A DNA stretch of 64,000 nucleotides from NCBI GenBank assembly GCA_002005505.1, contig KV908380.1, forward strand, positions 13,447 through 77,446, written 5' to 3'. This stretch comes from Botryococcus braunii. Taxonomy: Eukaryota > Chlorophyta > Trebouxiophyceae. Under the pieces are notes generated by a model. It was not told the origin of the DNA and made no database searches. It was given only the letters and a program-made list of their open reading frames with translations. Shown in pieces: positions 33,796-56,513 of this stretch (its first letter is position 1; every line of letters starts with the position of its first letter). Made by a program: the position numbers and the translations under genes.

Positions 33796-35170
33796 GATAT
33801 GCCACTTCCGACAAGGGCATAAGGGGTTCGTCCGGGGTGTCAATATCCCCCCGAGTGAACTCAGACATGAAAGTGTTCCAAACCTCATGGTCATGTAAGG
33901 GCAAGGGCAAAGAAGGGGGATGGCCACGGAAGGTCCGCCAAAACTGACGAGGGCAGGTATGAAAGAGAGCAACACACTCTTCTAACTGGGACATGAGCCA
34001 CGCCCGTTTACGGGATCGCACATAAGAGTGGTAGTGCCGCTCGAGTCCACGTACCAAGGGGGCAGAAAACCCGTGGAGGCGACCAGCCCGCCGCCAGTCC
34101 CGCTTGAGTCTAACACATTCCTGGTCATAAAACGGCTGATGGGGGCGAGTCCTAGCCTGAGAACCTAACCGAACAGTATGCAGCCGCATGTCTGCAGCGT
34201 GAGCAGCATCGCCTAAAACCCCGGATAAGGTATGTAGCGCTTGCTCCACATGCCCAGCCAACGCTAAGTCAGCACAACGACCCAAGGCGGGAGCAGCAAG
34301 CTCCAAGTGACGCACATAATCTACACGACAACCCCCTTTCCAATGGACTTGTCGCAGGGGCAACCCAAAATGCGAACTGTCAGAAATAGCAGCACAACGC
34401 ATGGGTAAGGCAAAGGAGGTGGTGATACTATAATGGTCAGAACCCTTCAACTCAGTGGCGACCGTAACAGACTGGATACAGGCATGGAGAGACGAGGAAA
34501 CCAAAATATGGTCTGGCCTAGTCGCAGAGGTACGGGCGGTGGCCCTATAGGTGGGAGGAGCATGCAAGTCACCTGAGACACAGCCTGTACAAATAACTAA
34601 CGCAGTCTGATCAGCCAATTTGACAAGTTGGCGGCCACTAGTATCTTGACCACAGAAGCGGCCTAAATCGGCCGAAGAAGATGTGGAAACAGATGCAATG
34701 TGTCCATTGAAGTCACCCCCCACAAAGACACAACCGTCCAGGGATGACAAAACACCATAGAGCTCATTGTAACGAGCGGCGAGAGGGACAGGCTGAAGTA
34801 ACGGAGACCCAGAGGGGGGGATATAGACATTGCCCAAGTAGACGGGGGGATGGGTGCCATGCATGAACCGTAAAGATACCCAGAGTGAGGAGGACGTGTG
34901 TGCCCACAGCTGAGCACTATATAATGAACTAACCTTAACTGCAATAAGCAAACCATAGCCTTTCTTTTCATGAGAAACCTCAGGTGGAGAACAAAAAAGC
35001 TGATAGCCCCTGAAAAGGTTGGGGTCAATGTATTTCTGTTGTGTCTCTTGCAACAGTACTACATCGAACGCAGGAAAGAAACGATCATAGTCATGGAGCT
35101 CATATTTAGACTCGGATAATCCACGGACATTCCAAGTAAGAATAGAGAGAGGGACTTGGCCAACAGATCC
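33796..35170 (-). CDS. LINE ORF2, endonuclease part (5' portion)
   Basis: The frame starts right after the ORF1 UAG stop, with no ATG before the endonuclease. Landmarks are ILTWNVRGL, VVLLQETQQ (catalytic Glu), GGDFNGH (Asp, Asn) and GSDHYSI (Asp-His), the standard APE/exonuclease III set. The frame runs on through a linker toward RT (about 457 codons) until it meets the nested LTR element at 33795. It nicks target DNA for target-primed reverse transcription. All catalytic motifs look intact. Confidence 0.88.
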
Positions 35171-36103
35171 CTAAGCACACATAGGAGATGGACCCGCAGC
35201 CCCAGAGGAGGTAGAGGGGGTCAGGCCCGCAGCTGGGGAGGAGGTGGGAGCAGGAGCGGCAGTAGGAGCAGCATGAGCAGGAGCAGCAGGAGCACCCACT
35301 GGCACCTTGAGAGGAGCTCCCCCCGCCTTTACTTTGAACAATTGGTCTCCTCGCCAAAAAGTGATGCAGCCCTCCCCCCGCAGTGTGTGGACTTCGGGTT
35401 GGCGACGCATACGCGCGGTCTTCTGCTGTGGGGTAAGGTCATCATCCATGGTGACGTTGAACTGGCGACGGAGGTCCTTGGCTTTTTTATAAGCCGCGTG
35501 CTTTGCTGCAACGGAAGTAAATTTTATGAGCACAGGGCGAGGGCGTGGAGCAGTGGGGGAATGCTTCCCCAGACGAAGAGTTTCGTAGATCGAAGGAGCG
35601 CCAAGTAGGGTCTTAACTTCAGCAAGATGCTTCTCCCCCAAACTCTCCGCAACCCCGAAAAGGATTGCATGTGGAGAGCGGAATTTTCTCTCCAGAGTTT
35701 CAATGGAGAGGAGGCAGTGATTCACGTTGTTGTCGATGGCCTCATAGGTGGCCCTCACTGTCTCATCAACAGTACCCACGCGAGTCGCGACCTTGCTGTC
35801 AACCTTTGCATCAAGAATGGAATCAATATTGGAGCCCAAAAATGTGAACTGCTCCTCGATAGTGCCTACCCTGCTGGCCAATTGTCCGATCTCGGTTTTT
35901 AGCGGCTCCACTGCAGCCGCTACGGTCACCTCAATGGTGGCCTTCAAAGTATCCACAACTTTCTCGCTCATTTGCGCAACAAGAGATGGCAAAAACTTCT
36001 GCAAGGCAGTGAGGACGGTGGTCTCAAGGGGATCATCGGGAGTCGGACTTTCGGAACGTGGGCGTGTCTCGCCAGAATTAATGAAAGTAGACAAGATATT
36101 CAT
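35171..36103 (-). CDS. LINE ORF1 protein (L1 ORF1p-like)
   Basis: About 310 residues from the ATG at 36103; seven upstream in-frame codons start with a non-ATG codon. An N-terminal region predicted as coiled coil (about residues 35-125) leads into an RRM-like part (AILFGVAESLGE, RLGKHSPTAPRPRPVLIKF). Then comes the C-terminal domain with DDLTPQQKTARMRR, matching the order of L1 ORF1p RNA-binding chaperones. An alanine/proline/serine tail follows. The stop is UAG, and ORF2 continues in the same frame. Confidence 0.85.
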   Translation of the reverse strand: MNILSTFINSGETRPRSESPTPDDPLETTVLTALQKFLPSLVAQMSEKVVDTLKATIEVTVAAAVEPLKTEIGQLASRVGTIEEQFTFLGSNIDSILDAKVDSKVATRVGTVDETVRATYEAIDNNVNHCLLSIETLERKFRSPHAILFGVAESLGEKHLAEVKTLLGAPSIYETLRLGKHSPTAPRPRPVLIKFTSVAAKHAAYKKAKDLRRQFNVTMDDDLTPQQKTARMRRQPEVHTLRGEGCITFWRGDQLFKVKAGGAPLKVPVGAPAAPAHAAPTAAPAPTSSPAAGLTPSTSSGAAGPSPMCA

Positions 36104-36180
36104 GGCTTTGTCAAAGACTCGCAACTCCGACTGCTAGTTCAAGTTCCCACGAATTTTAAGTTTTAAGTGGAAGTACTTTT

Positions 36181-36500
36181 CCTCTGAATGGCGATTCGGG
36201 GATATCGATGCTATCGAATCTGCTGCGGGAATCAGGGCTTCAAAATTCCTCTATCTACTCCTGGACCAATTGTCCGCTCGAGCATCAGGCTCCCTGCGTC
36301 AGCCACGTCAGTCTATAGGGGATCGGGAACCCGGAATACACTCCCCTCATCTGGGCTGTTTGGTGTGATCGCGACGACTGCGCCACGTCCGCCCTACTGC
36401 TGTGCAAAAAGTCAGTTGCAACCGGAAGTCCTTAGCATTTCCCAGGATAGCAAAAGAACTAAGTGTAAGGAGTGCGTGCAGCAGTTTATAAGTGATGGAT
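36181..36500. other. LINE/host junction region
   Basis: It contains the LINE 5' UTR or its flank. A plus-strand open frame (36188-36502) has no recognised family. Confidence 0.35.
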
Positions 36501-36599
36501 AGCGTCTTGCATGGAACGATGCCTGCTACGTGCCAACTGTGTCCTCCGGCGGCACGGCCATTACGCAGTGGTACGACAATTGGTTTGGCAAACGGTAGT
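36501..36599 (+). CDS. Possible orphan 3'-terminal exon
   Basis: After a possible acceptor (GATAG at 36496-36500) a frame of about 32 codons reads like a structured C-terminus (ACYVPTVSSGG, QWYDNWFGKR) and stops at 36597-36599. The ending vaguely resembles Rieske oxygenases of the PAO/TIC55 type, but this is not established. Upstream exons would have to lie beyond the LINE, so the gene may have been broken by, or spread over, the transposon cluster. Confidence 0.25.
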
Positions 36600-36942
36600 T
36601 TTCTTTAGCATCGGTACTCATGCATGAATGTACATCCATCTCATTAAAGATGCATTTGGACGTTGGATTGCGGAGTATTTGAACCTCGTGAAGCAGAGGG
36701 TCCTGGTATTGTGTTGGAAACAACCTCAATGACAATTAAAACACACCAAAAATGTATGTAGCTTTAAACTACGAGGTGGCTACCACAATCTTGTACATGT
36801 TTTCAGGAGTGGCATTTTTAACTTGGAAGCATGGTCCTTTGTTTGAAGTGTTCCAGGTGGTTAAGTAATGTCCATTGATGGGGTGGATATCTTTTTGGCA
36901 ATGAAAGTGTTGGATGGTTACGATGATAGTAAGAGGCTATTG

Positions 36943-42609
<5,667 letters not shown>

Positions 42610-44564
42610 GCTGCTGTTCATCTCATGGCCATTGCATGAGCTAGTGTCAATCGCATGTCCATTGCATGAGCTAGTGTTCATCCCCTTTGGATGTAGCCTG
42701 GCCATGTAGGTGGGCTTCCAAGGGCTGCTCATGAGTCATGCCCCAATTTGCGTTCATTGTGTTCTTGTGGTGTGACATTTGGCCGTTCGGGGTGGCACTG
42801 GGTTATTTGTACACTTTTGGATATTGGGAGAGATGAAAAAAGAGCAGAACCACACGGTAGGCTCTGTTTTTTAAAATCGTGCTTGCGACATTCACGGACA
42901 GTAGTTTTGTGTGGAGGTACACGGCAAGCGATTCTGGATGGCTCTCAGGGGGGTTGCGGGATAAGGGCGTCACATGTTGATGACAATGTGCCTGCTGTGT
43001 CCAGGCTTGCAATGACTCTGAAAGATGAAAGCGAAGCATGGCGGCAGCCTAATTTCCAAAGTTTAACGTGAATTGGATTGGATTGAACATGGCATGTTGA
43101 TGATTGCAGGGTCACGTCATAACTCAAGTGGCCGGGCTTTCAGTGCCTATGTGCAAAGCTTATGCAAAAGCGTAGGTGCATTTTTGATCATGATACTTGC
43201 TGCCGTGCGATTGAGGTACTGTGTTGTCAGGTCGGTGTGTAATTTGGAGAATCTTTCGCATGAACCTTCTCCCTTCGGAACTGTTGTAGCTATGGAGGAT
43301 ATTTTACATGAGGTTAAAGGTTCTCGTACCTGTGCGGCCTCTTGGGCTGGCAGGAGGTTGAGGCAGAGGAGGCGAGAAGACGTATATAACCCTGACGTTT
43401 TGTTTGACCGGGTGGACTTGGGCAGAACATAGGAGTTGCTTCGTGTCCCTTTTTGGCTTGTGGTGCAAGGTAATGCCATGTGCGGAAAAGAATTCGAGGC
43501 CACATGTTCACCTCTAGTGGCGTCTGGTCGATGGTCTGGGTTAAATTTGTTTTAAGCACCAGTCAGCGCAAAAAACCCTCGGTCATTTAAAACTACAATG
43601 TTCCACGCAGAAAGAGTCTTGTGGCCATGTCCAAACCTTTGAACGGGTGTACTTCAGTCAAGGGATATGCTACAGGTACCGCATGAGATATACATGATCA
43701 TGTACATCTGACCTATACACACGGCACTCCCTAAAACCATCGCTGATGGGTTCACGAACAGGTATTCTCTTAACATCATGTGTGGATGCCTCTCACCGAA
43801 AAGTCAACTGTCAATAACCTCTCACCAAGAAGTTTACTGTCAACAGCAGTCTCGCAATAAGTGCATGTGACCAGAGCACCCGCCGCAGTGGAATGTATGT
43901 TTCCGCAATATGTGGAGGATTGAGAAGATGCAGGATTCCAAACAAACACCACTTCTGCAATTACCAGATCAAGTGCATGCATGCATGCATGGAGGATAGG
44001 ATCTACAATTACTTAACCAGGGGCCTTCACCCATGTACAGGAGACTCCACAACTAGACTGCCTCATGAAAGGATAGACTGGAAGTGCTTGGATGAAATCC
44101 ATGAGACCCCTTGCCAGGGATTCCATGTGTGGCCACAGAAATTTTGCACAACAATGATGATGGCATGTGCAGCTCATAGTCAGACTGGGAGACGATTTGG
44201 ATAATGTAAATCCTACACGAAGTACACAAACTCCGGCGTGGGTCGGAACATGATGCCGCCCACCACCCAAGTTCACATTGGGAGGTGGTAGCGGAAGACA
44301 GAGGTTACATCCTACACCACAGTTTGATGCCATGTACTGCGATGTTACAAAGTTACACTGTACTTGCACCCCGCTCCCAATGTTTACTAACAAGGCTGGA
44401 CGGCACGATAACTGACAACTACTATCAAATGTTGCTGCGAGAAAATTCAAATGTTCCAAATGCTACCCAATGTGAATGTCACAGAGGGGTAGTCCTTGAA
44501 TTCTATGAAACATTTTTAATTTCAAGAAATGCATGCTTGAAAATTATCCACCATCAAACATTGT
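42610..44564. other. Intergenic stretch between HCF136 and plastocyanin 3' ends
   Basis: Short CATTGCATGAGCT repeats follow the HCF136 stop (42600-42690). The open frame at 43073-43432 has no family features. No gene is recognised. Confidence 0.45.
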
Positions 44565-45539
44565 CTATTCAGTGACAATGATCTTGCCCTGCATGGAGCC
44601 GATGTGCGGTTGGCAGTAGTATTCATATACTCCAGGCTTCGTGAATGTGGAAGAAACAGACTCACCAGGTCCGTTCAAGTAGTCCTCGTGGCTCAGGGCA
44701 TCAGCATTAACGCCATCCTGCACGGGCATATGAAGGCGACAGCTGAAATAGATGGCTATCGAGCCACAATACATCAAAAATGGACGAATGAAAGCCTTTA
44801 CACATGTGTCAAACCAAAATGCCTGCCAAGTTATCCTTGTCATATGAAGACACGTCACCCGCAACAGTCAGGTCCTCACCGGAACGCCATCGTCATCGAA
44901 CATAACGTTGTGGGGGAATGATCTGTTGTTCGTCCATGTTACAGTTTCGCCGGCCTTGATAGTAAGCTCGGAGGGAACGAAAGCCAGGGAGCCATCGTCG
45001 GCTCCCAATTTCACGCTCGCTGCATTTGCAGACAGAGCCAATGCCAACGAGGCAGCTCCAATGCCCGCGGCCTTTGAGTACCTGCAAAACAAATAGTTTA
45101 GAAGTTAGACCCAGGTTCAAGCACGGCTGCCTCCCACACGGAGTGACGCCCCACCGCCCCCGATCGTAACTAGCACTTCCTTCAATGTGCGGATACATCT
45201 CACGCAGAGGAGAGAAAGACATTGTAGCAACTAATAACATGTCCAATGATCAATTAAAATAGTATCTCAGGTCGGTCGCCTCCGTCCTAACGGCACGTAA
45301 GAGGGCTGTCAAAATTGCAGTCGGACTACATCATTGAATACCCTGGCCAACATCGTTTGTCTTATTCCAGCATAGCAAGTTCTGCTGGTTCTGCAAATGG
45401 GATACATGCACTAGGTGCCACACCTGGCCAAGTCGTCACGGATGGCCGCAACGGGGCGCACAGCGCCAGCTCGGGCCCGCCTCTGAGGGGCAGCAGTCTT
45501 GCTAGTGAACACAACAGATGCCTTCAAAGCGCAAGCCAT
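44565..45539 (-). CDS. PETE: Plastocyanin precursor
   Basis: Exons are 45539-45424, 45081-44880 and 44717-44565; phases 2 and 0 agree, giving 156 residues. Exon 1 is a chloroplast transit peptide ([20 protein letters not shown]). Exon 2 supplies the thylakoid-transfer segment ([17 protein letters not shown]) and the mature start [17 protein letters not shown]. The copper ligands are His in SFPHNVMF and Cys, His and Met in [13 protein letters not shown]. It shuttles electrons from cytochrome b6f to photosystem I in the thylakoid lumen. It converges with HCF136, another lumen protein gene. The mature part is about 98-100 residues, as in algae and plants. Confidence 0.95.
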
Positions 45540-46034
45540 ATTGATTGGTTAAAGATAATACGCAAATTGTGAAGGTGACGAGCTTTATCCTCTGCGTCGA
45601 CTTGGTATCTTGCCTTATCCCTTTCATAATTCCTCGACCCGCAGGGATCATGCGTGTCTAGGGATCGATGGCTTCAGATGCCAGAGGTACCGCTGCACGA
45701 ATGTTAGACCAGTTACAAGCTTCATGCAGACAGCTTTTGCTCCGTTCAAACGCAATTAGAGCAAGTCAAAAAAGGCAACGGTAGTTGTAGTTGTTACTGG
45801 CGATCGTCAGGTACCATAGTCGTACCCTTTGACGTAGTACCATAGTGCGTCAGATCCCGGCAGGTACTGGACTTTTAAAAACCAGTCTTCCTTGATAAAA
45901 AGCCTAAACGGGCCCAAGGTGGTTGCCGGGCAGCGTTGCATCATGATACCCATATGATGCATTCATTCTTTGTTTTTTAGAAATAGTCAAGGCCCTTTCC
46001 GCCAGTTCCACCGGACTTAATTGACTCCTGTTTC
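45540..46034. other. Intergenic stretch between divergent genes
   Basis: This 0.5 kb separates the divergent plastocyanin and UPF0014 genes and should hold both promoters. Repeated GGTACCATAGT/TAGTACCATAG words occur near 45810-45846. No TATA box is clear. Confidence 0.4.
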
Positions 46035-51878
<5,844 letters not shown>

Positions 51879-54800
51879 ATGTCATCAGACAAGGAAGTTT
51901 TTATACAAGAAATCAACGTAGATCCTGATCACGTATCAACAGGTTTTCCCTTGGTTTGGACCATTTCCGCGACCCGGCTCACTCGTTTAAGTTGTTGTGA
52001 TCTTATTTGTATCACACACGATGCGTAGCACGGGATCTGGTCGACTTTGGAATGCACTTTTGTAACTTACTTTCTGTTACTCTTGCTACTGTTTATGTGC
52101 GCATAGTGCTAAGCACTGGGTATGGCAGTATTGAGTTGCGCGTTGGCGGCTTTCATTCGGTGCGGGGATATTCCTTGGTCCTCGATGACCTTCAGAGTGA
52201 GCCTTCTCATCTGTCTGATCAGGAGATTTCGCAAGATTAGTTACTGGAACGGAGGCAGGAGTTGATTTGGCCGCTGCTATTCAGGTGAAGGCATTTACCC
52301 TGCTGTCCCTGCTGCAAGCCCTGATACGTCTAGGTGATAGGCTGGCTTTGGCAATTCACATTCGTTGCTGTAAGCTCACTTTATTGACCACATGGAGTGG
52401 CTGGGGTTCAGGCAAAGTTCCAGTTAATGTTGCAAGCAAACTATATCGATAACCTCCCGGCCAAAGTCAAGGCTAGGATCGAGTATTTGAAGGAACTTCA
52501 AGTTCAGCATGATGGCTTGGAGGAGGAATATCATAAGGAACTGGAGGCGCTGAACACAAAATACCAGCGGCTCTATGGTGGGCATCCTCTGTGACCCTGC
52601 TATTGTAGACTGTGAAGGACATGTGTCTGCTCGTTCTCTGATGTGGTCCCACGCTCATCTGAAAGTGGCGGGGCTACAGACCCACTGTACAGCAAGCGGG
52701 CTGGAGTAGTCAGTGGCAGTGATGAAGCACCTACTGCAGCAGCTGTGGAAGGCGAAGCGCCAAATGGCATTCCTGACTTCTGGTTGAATGTATTGCGTGC
52801 TGAAGAAACAACTGGTCTCATGGTAAGCTGCCTTGCTCTGCCTTGCTCTCTGTATTGCATTTCTTTCACTTTCATAGGGAGTTAAGCTTGCTGGTCAACA
52901 GTGTCCTGGCTTTGGCGGCATATGATAGTTGCATCTAGGGGTGAATCGAAGCTGGATGCAACATCTTGCTTCGAAGTTCAGTTATTTCGTTCTTGCTGTT
53001 TTTTCTCATTGCCAGAGTTGGATGAGGCTGTGGTCTTACTTTGGATGTAATTGCAAAGGAACCCATGAATAGCCTTATTTCTTTGCATTGCAGAATCTTG
53101 AATGTTAGCGTGCGTTTTCTGTGTACCGAGGTTACTCTATACACATCATCAATATGATGATCTCATGCATGCAGTGGATGAGGTGATAGCGATTATATTG
53201 TTGTTGTGGTACCAACAGATTACGGAGAAGGATGAGCCAATTTTAAGCCACCTCATTGACATAAGCGCTGAAGATCTGCAAGAGGAAAACGGACTCACTG
53301 GATACCGCTTGCACTTCAAATTTGCTAAGAATCCGTTCTTTGATGAGGAAGTTCTGGTACGTCATTTCGCTTAGGACTGTAGAAGCTCCTTTCTTACTTC
53401 ATGGCTGGTGTGGGCTGATGTGGTGTGCTCAATGGTGTCATTTGGTTGAGGTTGATACCAGTGAAGCTTTACAGGAAGGTCCAGGGAAGCCAGATCATCA
53501 TTTGGTATCGTTCTATAAGTGTCCTTTCTAAGACTGTCTCGTAATGATAATGGCCGCTGAGCTTCCCCAAAGTTTGGAGGATTTGAAGGGTCGAAATGGT
53601 TATGTAATGCACAGACCAAGTCATACTACGTCAGAGAGGACGATGATGGAGAAATGGAGCTGGAAAGGGCTGAAGGGACAAACATCTCTTGGAAGGGTGG
53701 GAAAAACCCAACCGTGAAGGTATTGTCATGTTTGGCTTGCATAGTTTCTAAAATTGTGTAGATTCATGCCTCAATGCTAGCTGGACGGTCGTGCAGATTT
53801 AATCTCTTTTGTGTAAAGAATGTTGTCATAGTTTCTCCCTTTGGCAAGCGCATTTCCAGGGTTGGAAGGTGTACCTGGGGTCGGACTAAATGACGTTGCG
53901 TTGTGTTGCAACTGTTGACATTGCGGCCTTGACTGTCACTTGCAGATCATGAAGAAGAAACCTAAGCCGGGCAAGGCTGCAAGACCAGGGCGGGTAATTA
54001 CAAAAGAAGAACCTACTTCAAGCTTCTTCAACTTTTTCAGCCCACCAGTTCTGCCTGAAGCTGAAGATGAAGATGATGAGGAGTTTGAAGAATTAAGAGA
54101 AGCCCTGGAAGATGATTTGTCTGTTGGGTGAGACAAGTTCTTCCATACTTTGGAGGGTTGTGGCAGTCATGCTATGTAGGAACTGTTGTTGGGACGTACC
54201 ATGCCCGAGCTGTACTTTTTGTGGTACTGTTATCCTTTGTTATTGGGAAGAATATACATATGTTATTTGCCATGGCTGTGATGCAGGGAGCTCATTCGTC
54301 ATAATTTGATTCCAAAGGCTGTCCGGTATTACACGGGCGAGATCGTGGCTGATGATGAAGACGTTGATGAGGAGGATGAATATGGAGAGGATGATGATGA
54401 GGTGTGCGGCAATGTTGAATTAAGTATATTGATGGAAAGCCAGGGGAAGGAGTGGAAATGTTTGATGTTCGTCTGCTGGCAATTGTCCGTTAGAGTGTAA
54501 CCCATTGTTGCGCAAACATCAAGGGCATTGGGGCGTTTTGTCTTCCACCAGGTCTATGGTACAGCATTATCTAGATCAATCGAGATTGAGGGATATAACT
54601 GTTTGCCTCCTATTTATTTTTTGCTTGTCACCACTGTGGCCGTCCTTTTGTACCCCTCTTGAAGCCAAGGCAAGGATGCCAGAAGTTTTTCACCTGAGTG
54701 AATGATGTTTTCCTGACTGTGATTGGAACGCTCTGAATGATTGTGGGCCATTTGTATCTCTTGTATTTAGGCAGGGGACACGTGATTCGTCGCAGATTTT

Positions 54801-55065
54801 TCTGAACCCCAAAGGTATGTGTCAAAATTTAGCATTGACATGACAGTCGTGGTTCTCTGTCTACAGAACAAAACCAGACTGGACTGGACTGTCCATGATC
54901 TAAAGCGTGTGTTGGCGCCGACCTACTCAAACTGAAAGACCGCAATGATCGGTCTGGATGTTTGGACTGCAGGATGATGAGGATGAGGATGAGGATGATG
55001 ATGATGATGATGATGAAGAGGGGCGCCCAGCTCGTAGTGGTCGCAAGAAGGGTGGCGAGGTGTGA
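51879..55065 (+). CDS. NAP1: Nucleosome assembly protein 1
   Basis: Nine exons: 51879-51942, 52241-52284, 52412-52577, 52680-52822, 53219-53356, 53615-53719, 53946-54127, 54287-54401 and 54973-55065. All phases agree (349 residues). The fold begins with a long dimerisation helix (LPAKVKARIEYLKELQVQH), then IPDFWLNVLR, FEEN-like HFKFAKNPFFDEEVL, FFNFFSPP and LIPKAVRYYTGEI. The tail is highly acidic (DDEDEDEDDDDDDDEE) and ends in a basic GRKK patch. It is a histone H2A-H2B chaperone moving between cytosol and nucleus. The first exon (MSSDKEVFIQEINVDPDHVS) is chosen by phase and donor match and is the least certain. Confidence 0.92.
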
Positions 55066-56095
55066 CCCTTTTCAGGTAAACTCCAGGGGTTTGTCCTGTT
55101 GATGCTGAGGGTTTGTCCTGTCGATGCCAAAGTAAGTGCAACTTTGGGCTGGCAAGAAGACTCCAGGGTTTGTTCCTGCAATGCATGGATGGAGTGACCT
55201 GCCCCAGGTGTAGAGATATTGTATCAGATTGCATGGTCATGACGATGGGCATCTTCTCCTTCCTGCTTCAATTTTGCTCTTGAGGGCAGATTTGTGTGCA
55301 GGCTTTACAAGATACCGGAGAAAAACCAGCGGAATGTAAGCAGCAATGAAGGGCGCTTACTGTGACGTAAGTGCCAGCTTTAATTGAAGGGCATGTCTTG
55401 GAGATCCTGCATTTGTTCCGCTGCTAGAGACATTTTGGTTTCCGTGATCAGCGTTAAGCATTCATCTGAAACATGTTTGTGCAAGTCTCTAGAAGACTTT
55501 GGTGTGTTTAGGGGTCTTCACTTGCACCTTGGGCTGACGCTGAGCAATATAGGTTAGGTTTTCGCATCTACTGCGACCTTTTTGATCAGACATGCCTTGA
55601 TGACAGCATTAGAGCAACAGGTGGTCTTTTCAACAATTTACAAAGTTGTACTATTAGCTATCTGACTTTTGAGGCAATTTGCAGGGGTTGATTTGCATAG
55701 CGCACCCCTTTCCTCAGGCCACTGTAATGACCGTTCCAAACGTTAAGCATCCGTACCTTCTGTTTGAAGGCTACAGGCTTGCTGAGTCTGACATTGATTT
55801 GTTTTGGTTGGGTGTGACATTGATTTGTTCTGGTTGTCTGTGTAAGAGTGAAGCTCCATGGCTGGCTATTTAGTATGTTACACATTTCGAACGAGAAATG
55901 GGTGATATGTTTGTCAAAACTTCTCCCTCGGGCATGTACAACACTCTTTTAGTCAGTGCTGGAATACCCAAACACAGTTTGAGAACCAAATGTCATGGTT
56001 CAGCTGTTTGAGTGGTTGAGACCATAATGCCACTCCCTGCACGGCCAGCAGTATATGAGCATCATGATGCTGCTTGAACTTCGAGCCCTGATTTG
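55066..56095. other. Intergenic stretch between NAP1 and the RIIa-domain gene
   Basis: NAP1 3' UTR followed by DNA with no recognised gene. Short duplicated words (GGTTTGTCCTGT..GATGC; CATTGATTTGTT) are present. Confidence 0.5.
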
Positions 56096-56498
56096 TCAGG
56101 TGTCCTTCAGGGTGGATTCTGCACTGGACTTCACTCTTGATCGGTGTTTCGCGTCTCCATCTCCAAGCTGTTGCTTCAAATGTAAGTCTTGGAAGTAGGC
56201 CGTTGCAAAATCGACGAGGTTTGTTGGCTGCCGGGTGATGCAGAAGGTCTCTTCAGCAAAGTTGTGATTATCTCAAACAGCACCACAAGAAATGTCCGGG
56301 AAAAACAGACATCGCCCAAAATTTACTACTGTCATGTTGTTAAATATTCTATTTACGAATAAGGTCCTTTGCAAGAGTCCATCACTGGTGAGCCAAAGCG
56401 GGGTTTGCCTGAACACGAAGGACTTCGCGTGTGAAGTCCTTCACCAGCATAGGAAAATTTTCTGGTATGCTAAAATCCTTGCTATACTTTGAGGCCAT
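56096..56498 (-). CDS. Small RIIa-domain protein (RIIAD1-like, probably ciliary)
   Basis: Exon 1 (56498-56409) encodes MASKYSKDFSIPENFPML and FTREVLRVQ. Exon 2 (56227-56096) continues PTNLVDFATAYFQDL and ends after about 30 more residues; the total is about 73. Together they form the RIIa dimerisation/docking fold, whose usual run is TREVLR.QP.....FA..YF. The join is phase 0 but needs a GC-AG intron, since the first bases after the exon are GCAAAC. Such short proteins dock AKAP-type partners in cilia and flagella. The frame is open upstream of the chosen Met, so a longer N-terminus or an extra exon is possible. Confidence 0.65.
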
Positions 56499-56513
56499 CA
56501 CCTCGAACGCTCC

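Larger units (their letters stand above)
24600..36180 (-). mobile_element. L1-like LINE, split by a nested LTR element
   Basis: An ORF1 with L1-type features is followed by ORF2 with an AP endonuclease, RT and a C-terminal CCHC motif, all on the minus strand. The only large interruption is the LTR element at 26883-33795, flanked by a GATAT duplication. If one GATAT copy is discounted, the ORF2 frame agrees on both sides. Outer boundaries are approximate: the 5' end lies past 36103, and the 3' end is in or beyond the C-rich stretch near 24790. I could not identify a target duplication or poly(A) tail for the LINE. Confidence 0.88.

Noticed and set aside
43073..43432. 119-codon ORF between HCF136 and plastocyanin
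   Set aside because: No family motif, no splice-consistent neighbours, ordinary length by chance.
44893..45246. Alternative plastocyanin N-terminus (MSFSPLREM...)
   Set aside because: It lies in the intron, in another frame; exon 45539-45424 gives a proper transit peptide and the right phase.
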